Of a stretch of DNA of 64,000 nt, positions 21,690-33,989 are shown piece by piece. The notes beneath the pieces are model-generated. The model made no database searches, was not told the DNA's origin, and saw only the letters and a list, made by a program, of their open reading frames with translations. This stretch comes from Larix kaempferi (taxonomy: Eukaryota; Streptophyta; Pinopsida; Pinales; Pinaceae): NCBI GenBank assembly GCA_027924585.1, contig BSBM01000597.1, positions 4,169,501-4,233,500 of the forward strand, read 5' to 3'. Numbering within the stretch: position 1 is the stretch's first letter; each line of letters starts with the position of its first letter. Made by a program: the position numbers and the translations under genes.

Positions 21690-23778
21690 TGATAGGGCTC
21701 ATGACCGTTGTGATAGTGTCACCATGACCGTTGTGATAGTGTCATCATCTTGACCATTGTGTAAACTCTTTGCTTTGACCCCTAACCTCATTCTGGGCTA
21801 AAGCATATTCAACTAAAAGTTCCCCTTGTCTGCTTGACCTAGTTTCAATAGGCTGTCGCACTCTATCTTCCTACAAAGTGCGAAAGACCCCCTTTGTCGC
21901 AGTTTATGCTTAGCTAGGGTGAGACACTGTCACAGTTTGTCCTTCTACAAAGTGCGACGATCCCCTCTGTCGCTTTGTGTCCTCTACCAGGGTGCGACGA
22001 GGTTGGTTAAAGGCTATTTTGGGGAGTCTCGAGGTATTTCTAGAAGTTTGTTGAGGTGGAGGCCTATCCCTAGGCTCTAGGTGAGGTGGAATTTTGGTTC
22101 CTTACCTAATGGGAAGATCCCTTAACCATCTCCCCCTAATCCTCAACCTCCCTATCTCTTTAGCCCTATATAAAAACCCACTCTCTCCATGGGAAAGGAG
22201 GAAGGTCTATGGTATCCTTATGCTGGTAGAATCCATATTGGTGATTGGGAAGCTTGGCTTGGACATGTTGGATGGAGGATGCAACGTTGAGGCTTTGGTT
22301 GTAGCTTCATCCTTTCTATGTATTCCCACCTTTTAATATAATTAATATAATCTCTTTCCATAAATGTTGTCTCATTGATAATATTTAGAGTTTTCCTCCT
22401 TAACTGTTAACTTAGCTCTATCATATGAAATATATGCTTTCACTATTTGTTGTCTTCTATATGTTCAACAGGGTCTTGTAGCTTAAGATCTGATGACGCT
22501 GGAGCATCGGATCAACGAAGAGGAAAGGGATCTGCAAATCAGAGGTAGATAATCTACTCATTCATTTGCACTTCTATTTGATCTAGGAAAGCAGATTATA
22601 TTCTGTCCTATTTGTTCTAGTCTCACATTGAGCAAGGGAGATCAGGCCTCGAGTCCACTATTGGTAGATTGCCCATCAAACAATTATGTTACACCAAAAT
22701 GTCGTCAGCCTTGTGCAAGTGTCGCAAGTGTCTTCATCATAACCTAGTGTCGTCACCATGACTGTTGCAAGTGTCGTCATTATGACCAAGTGTCGTCATC
22801 ATGACTGTTGTGATAGTGTCGTCATCTTGACCATTGTGTAAACTCTTTGCTCTGACCCCTAACCTCATTCTGGGCTAAAGCATATTCAACTGAAAGTTCC
22901 CCTTGTCCGCTTGACCTGGTTTCAGTAGGCTGTTGCACTTTGTCTTCCTACAGAGTGCGACAGACCCCCTCTGTCGCAGTTTATGCTCAGCTAGGGTGAG
23001 ACACTGTCGCAGTTTGTCCTCCTACAAAGTGCGACGATCCCCTCTGTCGCTCTGTGTCCTCTACCAGGGTGCGACGAGGTTGGTTAAAGGCTATTTTGGG
23101 GAGTCTCGAGGTATTTCTAGAAGTTTGTTGAGGTGGAGGCCTATCCCTAGGCTCTAGGTGAGGTGGCATTTTGGTTCCTAACCTAATGGGAATATCCCTT
23201 AACCATCTCCCCCTAATCCTCAAACTACCATATCTCTTTAGCCCTATATAAACACCCACTCTCTCCATGGGAAAGGAGGAAGGTCTATGGTATCCTCATG
23301 CTGGTAGAATCCATATTGGTGATTGGGAAGCTTGTACCACCTTGGAGGCTTGGCTTGGACATGTTGGATGGAGGATGCGACGTTGAGGCTTTGGTTGTAG
23401 CTTCATCCTTTCTATGTATTCCCACCTTTTAATACAGTTAATATAATCTCTTTCCATAAATGTTGTCTCATTGATAATATTTAGAGTTTTCCTCCTTAAT
23501 TGTTAACTTAGATCTATCATATGAAATATATGCTTTCACTATTTGTTGTCTTCTATATGTTCAACGGGGTCTTGCAGCTTAAGATCTGACGACGTTGGAG
23601 CATCGGATCAACGAAGAGGAAAGGGATCTACAAATATTAGGTAGACAATCTACTCATTCATTTGCACTTCTATTTGATCTAGGAAAGTAGATTATATTAT
23701 GTCCTATTTGTTCTAGTCTCACGTTGAGCTAGGGAGATCAGACCTCGAGTCCGCTCTTGGTAGATTGTTCGTCAAACA
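21690..23778 (+). mobile_element. Element C: LTR pair with a very short core (TRIM-like)
   Basis: Two direct repeats of about 1 kb (21,690-22,682 and about 22,767-23,778) separated by only about 85 bases. Each has a TATA box (TATATAAA, 22,167 and 23,245), ends in TCAAACA and carries TGCGAC/GTCGC repeats. Flanked by GTGG on both sides (21,686-21,689; 23,779-23,782), consistent with a short TSD inside the LINE. The second copy has an 18-bp insertion near 23,335. No coding capacity and no clear primer-binding site. Either a TRIM/LARD-type element or an LTR pair whose core was deleted. The start of the second LTR is uncertain because of short GTGTCGTCATCATGAC repeats. Confidence 0.65.
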
Positions 23779-24111
23779 GTGGCCTACGAAAGGCTCATGG
23801 TGACCTACTGGGTAACGAAGAGGCTTCTCTCCCACGTCCTTATGGAACAAGCGAACAAGGAAATTGGTGATGAGGAGCCAGTGTGGGCTTGGAAAGAACA
23901 TAATCGGGACTACCGACTAATGCACAATAATATCGACATAATGGATGGCAAGATGGGGATTCATTTATACCCCCCTGCCCTAGGATTTGGTGATGGTATT
24001 ATTAATTTGGGTGTGACTGGTTCGGTGAAGGCCACTAGCAAGGGAGGCTCGACTACGACGGAAGATACCTCTGGAGATATGGAAAGCGCGGGAGACGCCA
24101 AGATGAAGTAG
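23779..24111 (+). pseudogene. Probable LINE ORF2 C-terminal tail
   Basis: A 110-codon open frame ending at 24,111, directly after element C and directly before a LINE-like 3' UTR. Gly/Asp/Thr-rich end (GGSTTTEDTSGDMESAG). No domain recognised; assigned to the LINE by position. Confidence 0.45.
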
Positions 24112-24478
24112 CTTCCAGGGTTTTTTCCTTCCACTGGTGCGGGTTCATTAAAGGCCTTTTGAATGCCCCCTCTGGTTCCTTAGTCTTTTTGTAATTTGGG
24201 TCTGGTTTATCTGTGTCTTGGTTCTTCCTCGGTTAATAGTAGTGTAGATTTCAGTTTAAAAAATCTATGTATGAAGAACAAGTGGCAATCTACATGTATC
24301 AAGTATGTGGCTGTAGTAAATTCAGTCTTTTTGCTTAAGTTGATGTATGGTAGGGGAAGCAAGGTTATTGAACATCTGGTTGTTGTGCTGTTTGAACTCC
24401 AACAAGGCCCAATATAATGAATCCATGTACTCCTTTTTGATATAGTAATATGATATTTTATTTACAAAAAAAAACATG
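24112..24478 (+). other. LINE 3' UTR and poly(A) tail
   Basis: T/G-rich untranslated sequence (TTAGTCTTTTTGTAATTTGG) ending in a run of nine A's at 24,467-24,475, beyond which Penelope-like sequence begins. Confidence 0.65.
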
Positions 24479-24499
24479 TCATTCATAGAATTAGACACC

Positions 24500-25683
24500 C
24501 AAGATATTAACCTTCTCCAAAAATGATTTAATTATGCTATTATTCCTCGCCACATTCCCTCTGGTAGAAATTTTATGCTCTATTGGACCTAATACATCTA
24601 ATCTTCATATTCATGATTCTGAAGTAATTAGAAAATATTGCGTTTGAATTCCTTGTTCAACTAAAAAAATTTCTTCCAACCTCCTGGAGGATGAATTTAA
24701 AGACCTTCAATGCTTGAATAATAATCCTAACATCATTATTCTAAAAATTGATAAAGTTGATCAAATAAATGCTTATTTCATCATGAACACTTATGATTAT
24801 GAATCTAAACTCCTTGATCTTTTTTCATATTCCTCATTTAAACCTCTCTCAAAGAATCCCCCCCAAAAAATAACTAACTTGGTATTTAAAGCAATCAATT
24901 CTTCCACCATTGATCCCATCGTAAAAAGACACCTCCTTCCTCATAACCTACGAATTTTCCAAAATTTATGGAGTACGTAAAATCTATAAGAAATACATCC
25001 CCTTGTGCCCCATTGTTAATACCATTGGTTCCCCTACCTATGTCTTACCAAAATTCTTATAAAAAAAACTTCAACCATTTATTGACTTGTCCCCATCATT
25101 TATGAAAGAGTCCTATGATTTTATCCATAAAATCAAGGCTTTCAACCTGGACAACCAAGATATGTTGGTACGTTTTGATGGTGTTTCTCGCTTTACTAAA
25201 ATATGAATTCTTGAAGCTCTTGACATCATTAGGAAATTTATTGACTCTAAAACCTTAAACCTTATCAAGATCTAACTCACCTCCACCTTCTTTACCTTTA
25301 AAGGAAAACTCTATGAACAAACGAAAGGAACTACAATGGGGGAGCCATTATCCCATGTATTGGCTAACATCTGCATGGATCAATTTGAAGCTTTTAGCAC
25401 TAATCAAATTTCATATCAAACATAAATGACAATTTCAGTTTGTGGATGATACATTTTTCATCTAGCCCCGTGGCCTTGCTTCCTGTAACCTATTTCGTGA
25501 CCATATTAATAACTTATCCCCTTGCATCCAATTTAAGATGGAAATTGAAGAGGACATTTCCCTTCCTTTTTTAGATGTACTAGTTACTCATCAACCTAAT
25601 TACCGCCTCTACCATCATGTTTTTAGAAAAAAAGACTCATACCAACAGATACCTCCATGCCCATTCCTACCGCCACCCTCCTA
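24500..25683 (+). pseudogene. Penelope-like reverse transcriptase
   Basis: The N-terminal part includes NYAIIPRHIPSG (about 24,530) and IIILKIDKVDQINAYFIMNT with DYESKLLDL (24,735-24,820), where PLEs have the conserved VILKADKG-like stretch. Then CPIVNTIGSPTY (about 25,000), motif A RFDGVSRFTK (25,171-25,200), motif B TTMGEPLSHVLANICMDQFE (about 25,334-25,390), motif C QFVDDTFFI with catalytic DD at 25,445-25,450, and the thumb motif MEIEEDISLPFLDVLV (about 25,540). Stops at several points and a frameshift after 24,980 make it inactive. The catalytic residues themselves are kept. Confidence 0.9.
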
Positions 25684-25763
25684 AAAAATCTATTGTCCTC
25701 AAAACTCTCATCTCTGCACCCCAATGGGTGCAGAGATGAGAGTTTTGAGGACAATAGATTTTT
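25684..25763. repeat. Perfect 38-bp inverted repeat, 4-base loop
   Basis: Left arm 25,684-25,721, loop CAAT, right arm 25,726-25,763, with no mismatch. The left arm is the RT thumb coding sequence (KSIVLKTLISAP); the right arm is its reverse complement and replaces the sequence expected next. Confidence 0.97.
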
Positions 25764-26247
25764 ACTATTGTCCTTCAATCTAATGGTTACTCTTTATCCT
25801 AAATCAATACAGCTTTATGGGTTATCCTCCAACCTAAGCCATGCTGTCCCTTACATCGATGGTGTCACTCACCAATTATCCAAAATCCTAGCTAAAAAGA
25901 ACACTAAATATTTCATTAATCCTCACAAAACCCTCAAACAATTATTCAAAAGTGTCAAAGACAATTTTAACCCCTTACATTCTCAAGGTGCCTGTAAAAT
26001 TCCCCACTCTTGTGTCAAATCTTACATTGGTCAAACTAGTCGTTCAATCCAAACTATCCTCAAAGAGCATATCATGGATACATTTCATAAAAACCTTTCA
26101 AAACCTGCAATCGTCAAACATTCTCACAACACTAAGCATTTAATTTGTTTTGATCTAACTAAAATTTTAGCATGTACCCCCCATTACTCTTGTCACATCA
26201 TAACAAAAGCCATCAAAATTGATAAACATGCAAACAATTTTAATTGA
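25764..26247 (+). pseudogene. Penelope-like linker and GIY-YIG endonuclease domain
   Basis: Open frame to the stop at 26,245-26,247. Linker VPYIDGVTHQLSKILAKKNT and PHKTLKQLFKSVKDN (about 25,850-25,970), then the endonuclease: ACKIPHSCVKSYIGQTSRS (about 25,990-26,047, the GIY and YIG boxes), the basic/EH motif LKEHI (about 26,070), and the C-terminal HSHNTKH, IITKAIKIDKHANNFN. In PLEs this domain nicks the target DNA. The first Cys of the usual IPCxC pair is His here, and GIY is degenerate. Because the frame is open for about 160 codons, this part has decayed less than the RT. Confidence 0.9.
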
Positions 26248-26299
26248 GATGGCTATAAACTAAGTTAATCATAGAACCTATTATCCACCAACTTCGTCA

Positions 26300-27160
26300 G
26301 TAATTTTGATGGGCCAAGGTATTACAGCAATACTTAATAAATGTTTTGGAATCCCAAGGACTCCTTAATGATGCCACCACCAAAGTGTTGGGCCGAGGTA
26401 TTCCAGTGATGCATGAATTGCTTAATTCCCTAATTTATACTTTAATTTTTAACTTGGGGGTGTAATGCTTAAAAGGTGCCATGTGTTGTATGTGCAACCA
26501 CAATATCTTAACCTGCACATATATATCCTATGAATGAAATGCAACTAACTAAACCTAATCTACACTACCAAGGAAAATTCCCAACTTTGACAGTTCATCC
26601 CTCTTGACTCTTCATCCCATTGAGTTCATAATCATCACTCTTACCTCCCTTGACAATGTGAAAGGGCACATAAAGGTCAAGGATCATTGTTCCTGGGTGA
26701 AGAGTTAGGCAAATGCATCAATAAAACAAAGATCCTAATGCTGCTACTAGATCATTCAATCCTTACAACAACTAGCAATCATAGATATTCAATTCAACAT
26801 ACTTCAAGGTAAGGAACATTGTACAGTAAAAAGGTAAAAAAAATACATGAAAGCGAAGGAATATTGGAAATTAACATATTGGAATTAAATGAAATAAACA
26901 ACAAGCAATGAAATGGAAATGTAGAGAGAAAACTATCGCCATCAAAAGAAATAATACAACCATCTAATCCATTTGTAGAGGGAATTCAACCTCCATTGCA
27001 GCTTTGGAGTGGGCCCAAACCCTGAAGCAAGCAATGGGGTGAATCCCACAAGATAAAAACATTATTTACAACAAGAGACTTGAACTAAAAATATGCTTTA
27101 CTTCTAAATTTGAATTTACAAATTCATTGTAGCAAAGACATTAATCACAAAAGTAAAACT
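26300..27160 (+). repeat. Left copy of a ~0.85-kb direct repeat
   Basis: Starts near TGATGGGCCAAGGTATTACA just after the PLE frame and is homologous along its length to 33,990-34,825 (shared CCATGTGTTGTATGTGCAACC, CCTTGACTC, ACTAGATCATTCAATCC, ACATGAAAGC, GAGACTTGAAC). About 15-20% diverged with indels. Non-coding. It could be the PLE 3' region or the terminal repeat of a larger unit; I found no polypurine tract or primer-binding site to make it an LTR. Confidence 0.8.
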
Positions 27161-28633
27161 GGAAAACACTCTAATCTATCAAACCATGCTCATATTTATG
27201 CTTTAAGAAATCCTAATGGAGTCCTGAATGAATCCCTTGATTAATGGGAGATCCCCCCATACAAATATGCATTATGTCTCATGGGAATCTCAACCTCCTC
27301 ATGCAATTCAAATTTCCTTGGACAATTAATTCGAACTAATTCTTCTTTGAGTATTGGCATCTCCTTGAGGAGGCAAAGGGACAAGATCCCTAGAAATGGT
27401 CATCATGGATTTGGCTATCTGGAATAATAATTGAGGATATGATCTTTGCTTGTCGAGATATGATTCCCTACACTCTTAGTCTTCGAGCCACATTAGTTAT
27501 ACAAGTGAAATGTATGCACAATTACTCAAAATAATCTAAGAAGAAAAGTACATCACATGTATATTTTGTAATTTGTAATCTAGACAAACCATTCATAAGT
27601 AAATAAACATTGTAATAATATCTTGAATAAACATCAAATGTATACTTGTTTTTAGACAAGGATCAAGTCTTGGGGCAAAAGTGTATCAAAAGCTTATACA
27701 AAATGGGCCAAATAAAGGTCATTAGAGAGACCCATTATCACCCCTCTTTGGGAGGATTTGCACGTCCCTGCTCAAGAAAACAACATCCCCAAAAATGATA
27801 TTTTCCCTACTCATTCTTCTTGTCATGGCTATTGGTCTGTGCATGGTGTATGCCTAAAATCACAGCGCACAATTTGAGTGGTTGCCCCTTTTTTGTGGTA
27901 TCACATTGTTTGCTCGTCTTCTTTCCATATTCACATTTCCTCTACTTGATTTACCTCTTCTATGGATATAGGGTGGAGTAGTAGAGTGTATTTGAATTTT
28001 ATCCCAACCTACTTGAGTTCCATTCTTTCCACTATCTATGAATATAACTATGCCTCGAAGATGACAACATTCAAATTCCTTTGAGAGTGGGGTTCTAATA
28101 TTTTTAAGATAGTGGGCAACTCTTCCCACCTATGCTGAGAAGACTAAGTTGCCCTCTCTACTAAGACTTTTAATACTGTCTAATAATGGGCAATTGCCCT
28201 TCTTTTTTTTCCTCTAAAACTGGTGTTAGGTCTATATCAGAGGTGAAGGCTATGTATTTTCTCAATATCTCTTATGGCATTGTTTCCTTTGTCCTGATCC
28301 ATAACCGACTTTTATTTTTGATTTTTGAAGAGTGTATTATCCATGAACTTGAGACTATATTCTTCCATTAGAAGCATATCAAGGAACTCAACACATCATA
28401 TCTTTGTTTTCTTTACATCCCTTGAGCTTGACTTTCTTTTGTGTGTGTGTGTGTGTTTTTTTTTAATTTTCTTACTCATACATGTCTTACATTTATCCTT
28501 CATATTCTTCATTGATTGCACTATTGTTGTTTCTTAGCTTGAACTAGTTTTCAAGGCTAAAAATTCTACTTTGTTCATGGTCAAAAATATTTCCTCAGCT
28601 GCAACTTAGACTTCCTTAGATTGCTTTTGTAGC

Positions 28634-29190
28634 AGTCTGTAATTAAGTTTCAGACCGAACTAAATACAATATATATTGATGTAATTTCGAGAGAAGATAG
28701 ATAACTATTTCTTCCATATACTGTAAAAATTTCAAATCCTAATTCCAATGGATGTGTGAGAAATGAGCAAAACTTTTAGCCTAAATAGTTTTTCTTAGTT
28801 TTCTAGGCTACCCCTATAGTGGTCTATAATTAAATTTTTAGACCCACTTAAATTCAATGTGTTTTCATGAAATTTTGAAATGAGATATATAAATATTTCC
28901 TCCATAGCATGTAAAAATTTCAAATCCTAATTCCAAGTGATGAGTTAGAAAAGATCAAAACACTGGACCTACCGATTTTTTTTGAGTTTTTTGGGCTAGC
29001 CCTATAGTTAGTTGTAATTAATTTCTTAGACCCGCTTAAATTAAGTATATCTTGATGAAATTATTATGAGAGATATAGGAATATGTCCTCTACATATTAT
29101 TAAAAAATTTAGACTCCAATGCAAAATAACGAGTGAGCACTGGTCGGAACACTAGAACTAATCAGTGGTTTTGAAGCTCTGCGTTTGATA
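28634..29190. repeat. Diverged tandem repeat, ~187-bp unit x3
   Basis: Anchors TCTGTAATTAA (about 28,636), TCTATAATTAA (about 28,823) and TTGTAATTAA (about 29,012), each followed by AGACC, a GAGA/ATATA stretch, TGTAAAAATTTCAAATCC-like sequence and CTAATTCCAA-like sequence. The third copy is the most diverged. Confidence 0.8.
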
Positions 29191-32100
29191 CTGCTTCATA
29201 CTTTGTTCAAGGTACTAGGATTGTTCACTCATGCTTTTCTCTTTGAGAATGAAAATTGCTTCTGGTTTCTTCTTGGGTTATATCCTCTAAAAGTGGATGA
29301 TTTAACCAGTTTCTACAATGATTCTAATTTACTTTTTTTGTATAACAACAAATAGAACTCTAAAAACAGATAGAACACTTACTTACATGTTGGTTGGCTT
29401 GCTCGATCAATTCTATGAGAATGGAGAAGGGTTTAATTATTCAATTATTTACCTATTATACTAAGCTTTTAGTAGAATTTATTATGATTATGCATCCTTT
29501 GTTTCCCATTGATTTTCCTGCTAACTCTCCTTTTCCCAGCCTTAGACTTCCTCAACCAACAATTTATTGCATAGATGTGGCAATTCGAATTTGGAATTTT
29601 GAGCTTTAGACTAGTTTGATAGTTATGAATAGTCTACTTCTCTCATTTGACACCTTATTAGCCTTTAGATAACTTGCATAGTTTTTTATTTTACAATTAC
29701 CCTCTTATCCTTCACTGTGTTCCTTAATCACTTATTAAGGTGAAATTCATGTGATCTAAATGGTGTATCGACGACTTATATCATGATGCCATTGATTCTG
29801 ATGTGACTTTCCCACTCTTAAATTCTAAGTTCAATTTAACACAAATAGAAGAAAATTGCAAATTTTGTTCCCGCTAAGATGACTTGTCAACGTCCTCATT
29901 GGGGAGAGTAGGGTGTTCGGATTATGATGGAGTGAGGTCGAGAAATTACTCAGGGTAAAATGTGACATGTAGATGTACTCTATCAAGATTTATTAACCAT
30001 GATTGAAGATATGGCATACCTTGATCATGTCATGACTCGAGTTTGCATGCATTGGTGGAGTTTATCGTCCTTTGAAAGTGATTGGATCATTTTTGTGCTT
30101 GGATTTTATGTGGATGATTGATGGATCCTCCTTTGAATTTCTTTGCAATCTCTCATAGTTTGTTGTTGGTGGAGTCTCTTGTAGTAGAGAGTAGGTTGTG
30201 GCCTTTTTTATTTCATGTGCTAATGAGTTGAGGGATTGCTTAGACCATATTGTAGTGGATATAGTGATCTCACTGGGTTTCAAATTTGTATTTATTTCTC
30301 ATGGATATGATGGATGACTGTTCTTTGACTTTGCAAAATATTTCTTCTTTTGTTTTTTAATTGCAAATCAAACCCAAAAACTTTGATATGGCATTGTTTT
30401 TGGGTTTCTTATCATTTCCTCTTGTGATTTGAATTTATGATTGTAGATTTGTATTGTTGTTGTAATCTCCTCATTGTATCAACTATTTCCTAGTAGTTTC
30501 TTATAAGATTAATTGGATGTCTCATTAATAAATGTAAAAGTGCATTTCAATTCTCTACGATAATACTCTATTTTTGGATACTCTACCTCTCAAACCCTAT
30601 ATTGACTCCATTGGTTGTCGACCCTCTCTTATTTGTGAATGCTCCATTATTATGAACAAAGGGGAAATTCAAAGAATCTGTAACAATGACTCTCTTGCAT
30701 AAGGTTTAAATGAGATATGTGATTGTGGCATCAAATGAATTGGGACTTGTACATGATTTGTTTCCTTACAGAAGTAGTAATATCTTTAAAAACTCGAATT
30801 ACCTCTAGAGAGAAGAGCAGAGGTCGTGGAAGTTACATGGTTCACGAATGCCAATTTGATTCTAAGACTTTTTTCTTCCATCTACCATTGCTGCTATGAA
30901 TATATGATGCAAATATGATATGGATAATGTTGTTTAGGTTCTAAAATCTGCTATGTATGAGAGCTATGTTGTATTCCATGATGTATGGCTGCACTCTCTA
31001 GTCTTGCTTGATGTTGGTTACTTGAAGTGAATGATGATTGTAGGTCACAAACTTTTGATTCTCATTCTCCCCTACGATCTCTTTAATCTATAATTTATGT
31101 TTAACTTTTCATCTTCTAGTATACACGAGTGATGTTGAAGACTGTGTTGAATATAATATGAACATGTAAATTGAAGAAAAATGTTAATGAACTTAATACA
31201 AGGCTCAAGATGGTATGTCCTTGTATTGGAATCTTTGGAACATTGCTTTGAAAAAATGATTTTTCCCCTTTTTCTTTATGTTGTAATTTGATTTCCTTGA
31301 TGAGAAATGAGAGTGTGTGATGCTTGAGCTTGATCATTTGAAGTTTGTATTGATGTTCTTGATTGCACATGGGTTTTGTACTTGGTTCTATACTTGGTTT
31401 TGATTGTCGTATTTACCATATCAATTTTATCATGCAATGATATTTTCCTTTGGAGTGGTAGCCTTGCTCGATTACCTGCCTTTGTTTCTTTGTGTACCCT
31501 TTATACTCAATTTTATTTTCTTCATTTAGGCCTGAGATGTAATGTTATGTTCAGATCTTCTTGTTTTTTTTGGCTCGAAATAGAGCATGGTTTGTGTGCT
31601 CCTTTAAAGTTGCTTCCAAGATATTTGTCAAATTGGAATTTGACTCTCCATTGTTAAACATGTACAAATACCACTTTGATGCTTGAAGTCTAAGTACAAA
31701 ATGTGACGGGATGTTGATGAGGCTTTTCCTTGTATAGGATTGAATTGCATATCCTATCAACTTAAAAAAATTATGAGTAGGAAAATTTGGAAGTTCTTCA
31801 TTTTATTGTACACTATGCATTGAAGCTTTGCTCTTACTCCATGCATATGAGTGACTTTATGAAGTATTGCTTGTCATGATACCCTTGACATAACACACCA
31901 TGAATGTCCACTCTCAAGTTGTTGAAGTTTTGCTTGCTCTTCAATTTTTTAATGCATCTAACTAATTATTTTCTCCTCCCCCTAATGCAAATTTTGTAGT
32001 CACCTTAGATGATCACTTATTCATGAGGATGGGCTCTAAATTCTTTGGAGTGTTGATCTCATTGGAGAATTTCAATAGTTCTTGCTCTTGATTTGTAATT

Positions 32101-32902
32101 CTTGAATATGCTCTATCTTTTCTTGTAGGCATGGTAGTAACTGATGGTTCATGAAGTAGTATGACTCTCCTCAAGCTTTGTGATTTAAGATTATGATTAA
32201 TAAATGCATGAAGGGTGAAAATCATAAGAAGGTAGGCATTTTCTTCTTCTTTTTTTCTCAGATCATATATGTCAATGTTGGTTTTCATTAATGCTTTGTC
32301 TCATGGTTCCTCAATAAGGTTTTCACCATGAGAAATATTTTTATTCTATAGACCTAGGTTTGCCTCTAGGAAGGTTTCCAAACCAAGGCCCATCACATAT
32401 GCCTAAAAGAGGTTTTCATCGTGGGAATTTTTATTCTCTTTTTCTTTCTTTCTTTCTTTCTAAGATGGTCTTAGTTTCTTTAACACTAGAGTTAGGGACT
32501 TCAACTATGGAAATCTTATCCATGATATTATTGGATCAAGAACTTGTGCTACATAACCCAATCACTGCTCTTTATTTCACTTAGTAACCCTTTGTTGCTC
32601 CACCCTTTTGATTGAAACTCATGTAATCACTCCTTCGTAGTTATGATGACCTTATTGACCACTTTACAATCTACCAAAAAAAACTAGCACTTGTTTTGCA
32701 ATGCATGGTGAGATTATGCAAGAAGAGAGACATGAGTACTTTATTATTCTAGTAAACATACAAAGTGATAACATAGTAATGCATATGAAACATAGTCTAA
32801 AAATGAGCCATGAAGTATTTTTCAACATGCTAAGGAGTGCTAGCTAGCCTAGACTACCCAACAATGTTTTGACAATAACTTTTTGAAAATCTATATTTAA
32901 GT

Positions 32903-33048
32903 ACATTTATAAGGAAATATTTATTTTAAATAATTTTTAAAAATGCATTTCTTTGGTATGTAAAATTTACTAAGAACATTTATAAGGAAATATTTATTTT
33001 AAATAATTTTTAAAAATGCATTTCTTTGATATGTAAAATTTACTAAGA
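32903..33048. repeat. Tandem duplication, 73-bp unit x2
   Basis: ACATTTATAAGGAAATATTT at 32,903 and again at 32,976; the units differ at one position (TTTGGTATG versus TTTGATATG). Confidence 0.95.
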
Positions 33049-33989
33049 AGCAATTAGTATGACATAGTCATTTACAATTTCTGGCTTCGTCCAACATTTA
33101 CGTTTTTTATATAACTTTTTCGTTTGATGTCAGATTGATGTAACTCAATGGGATATGAAGGTACATTCACTAACACATTTACACTATGGATTAGTTTTAA
33201 AAAGACACTTTAAATGGATATGTACAATATTCTAATAAATAGCTAGCATGCAAAATTATCAGTGCAAATTTTAAGACAGGTAGTCACTATTTTGGACGTA
33301 ACTTTTTCTTATGACGTCAAAATGGAGTGATTCCAATTGGATTGGAAACTAGACTCAGACATGATCATATTCCATAGAAACAAGTTTTGAAATTTTTTCC
33401 ATTAATTGGTCCCTTAGAAGACAACTGCCCATCTTATGTTTTTAGCATTTTGGCTTTTTTTTTTTTAAATATGAAGTGTGACTTCAATGCAATCCAGAGA
33501 TATTTTTGAATTCATTATCTCAGTATGGCACACCAATTTTCACTGATTTTTATTGGGTTTGGTGCATAATGGCATAAAATTATCATGTAGGAGGTGTCAA
33601 GAGGGCTTAATGTCAAATGTCAATTCATTAATTTACACAAAAGCATTAAAAAATACTGAGGATCTTCAAGGACATACCTAGAGGTAATGGATGGGATTGT
33701 TTTGACCTCCTTTTGCTGTAAATTCACTTTGTTTCTCATATGCTTTTCCCTAATGAAGATGCCTCAATTTTTTTTTTATCATTGCCCCCTTTGCACTGAT
33801 TTTTTCAAAAATTATTTGGAAGAGATATCTAGATTATTGATGCACGCATTTAAAAATGATCAAAAAACTATGTGAAGGAATTTGCATGGTTGAATGCCAC
33901 CTTTAGCCATGACTACCCATGTATTTCATAGCCCTAATCTATGAAAGTTCATCACAATGTAGTTTTAGCACCTCCCTAGCAACGACGAC

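Larger units (their letters stand above)
13690..24478 (+). mobile_element. L1-type LINE split by two LTR elements
   Basis: A plant LINE whose parts appear in the right order: ORF1 with CCHC knuckle (13.8-15.2 kb), endonuclease start (15,191), endonuclease remainder (18,162 on), RT (18,467 on), RNase H (20,870 on), a C-terminal tail (23,779-24,111) and a 3' UTR ending in nine A's (24,467-24,475). It is interrupted by element A (TSD GAATA) and element C (flanking GTGG). Without these insertions it would be about 5.9 kb. The 5' start near 13,690 is estimated. The assignment of the 23.8-24.5 kb tail rests on position and the clean junction at element C. Confidence 0.75.
24479..26300 (+). mobile_element. 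Penelope-like retroelement (Dryad-type), decayed
   Basis: A PLE remnant with all expected parts in order: N-terminal region, RT, thumb, linker and GIY-YIG endonuclease. PLEs are a retroelement class separate from LTR elements and LINEs. GIY-YIG-bearing ones are common in animals, and in land plants are known chiefly as the conifer Dryads, for which transfer from arthropods has been proposed. This copy has several stops and frameshifts, and an inverted duplication at the RT/linker junction. Its left edge abuts the LINE poly(A) and its right edge lies near 26,300. Confidence 0.88.
27161..33989. other. 6.8 kb without recognisable genes
   Basis: AT-rich, T-rich DNA with only short accidental ORFs. 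It contains a (GT)8 run at 28,441-28,456, a three-copy 187-bp tandem repeat (about 28,634-29,190), a (TTTC)n patch near 32,440-32,462 and a 73-bp tandem duplication (32,903-33,048). The stretch lies between two copies of the ~0.85-kb direct repeat. Confidence 0.6.
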
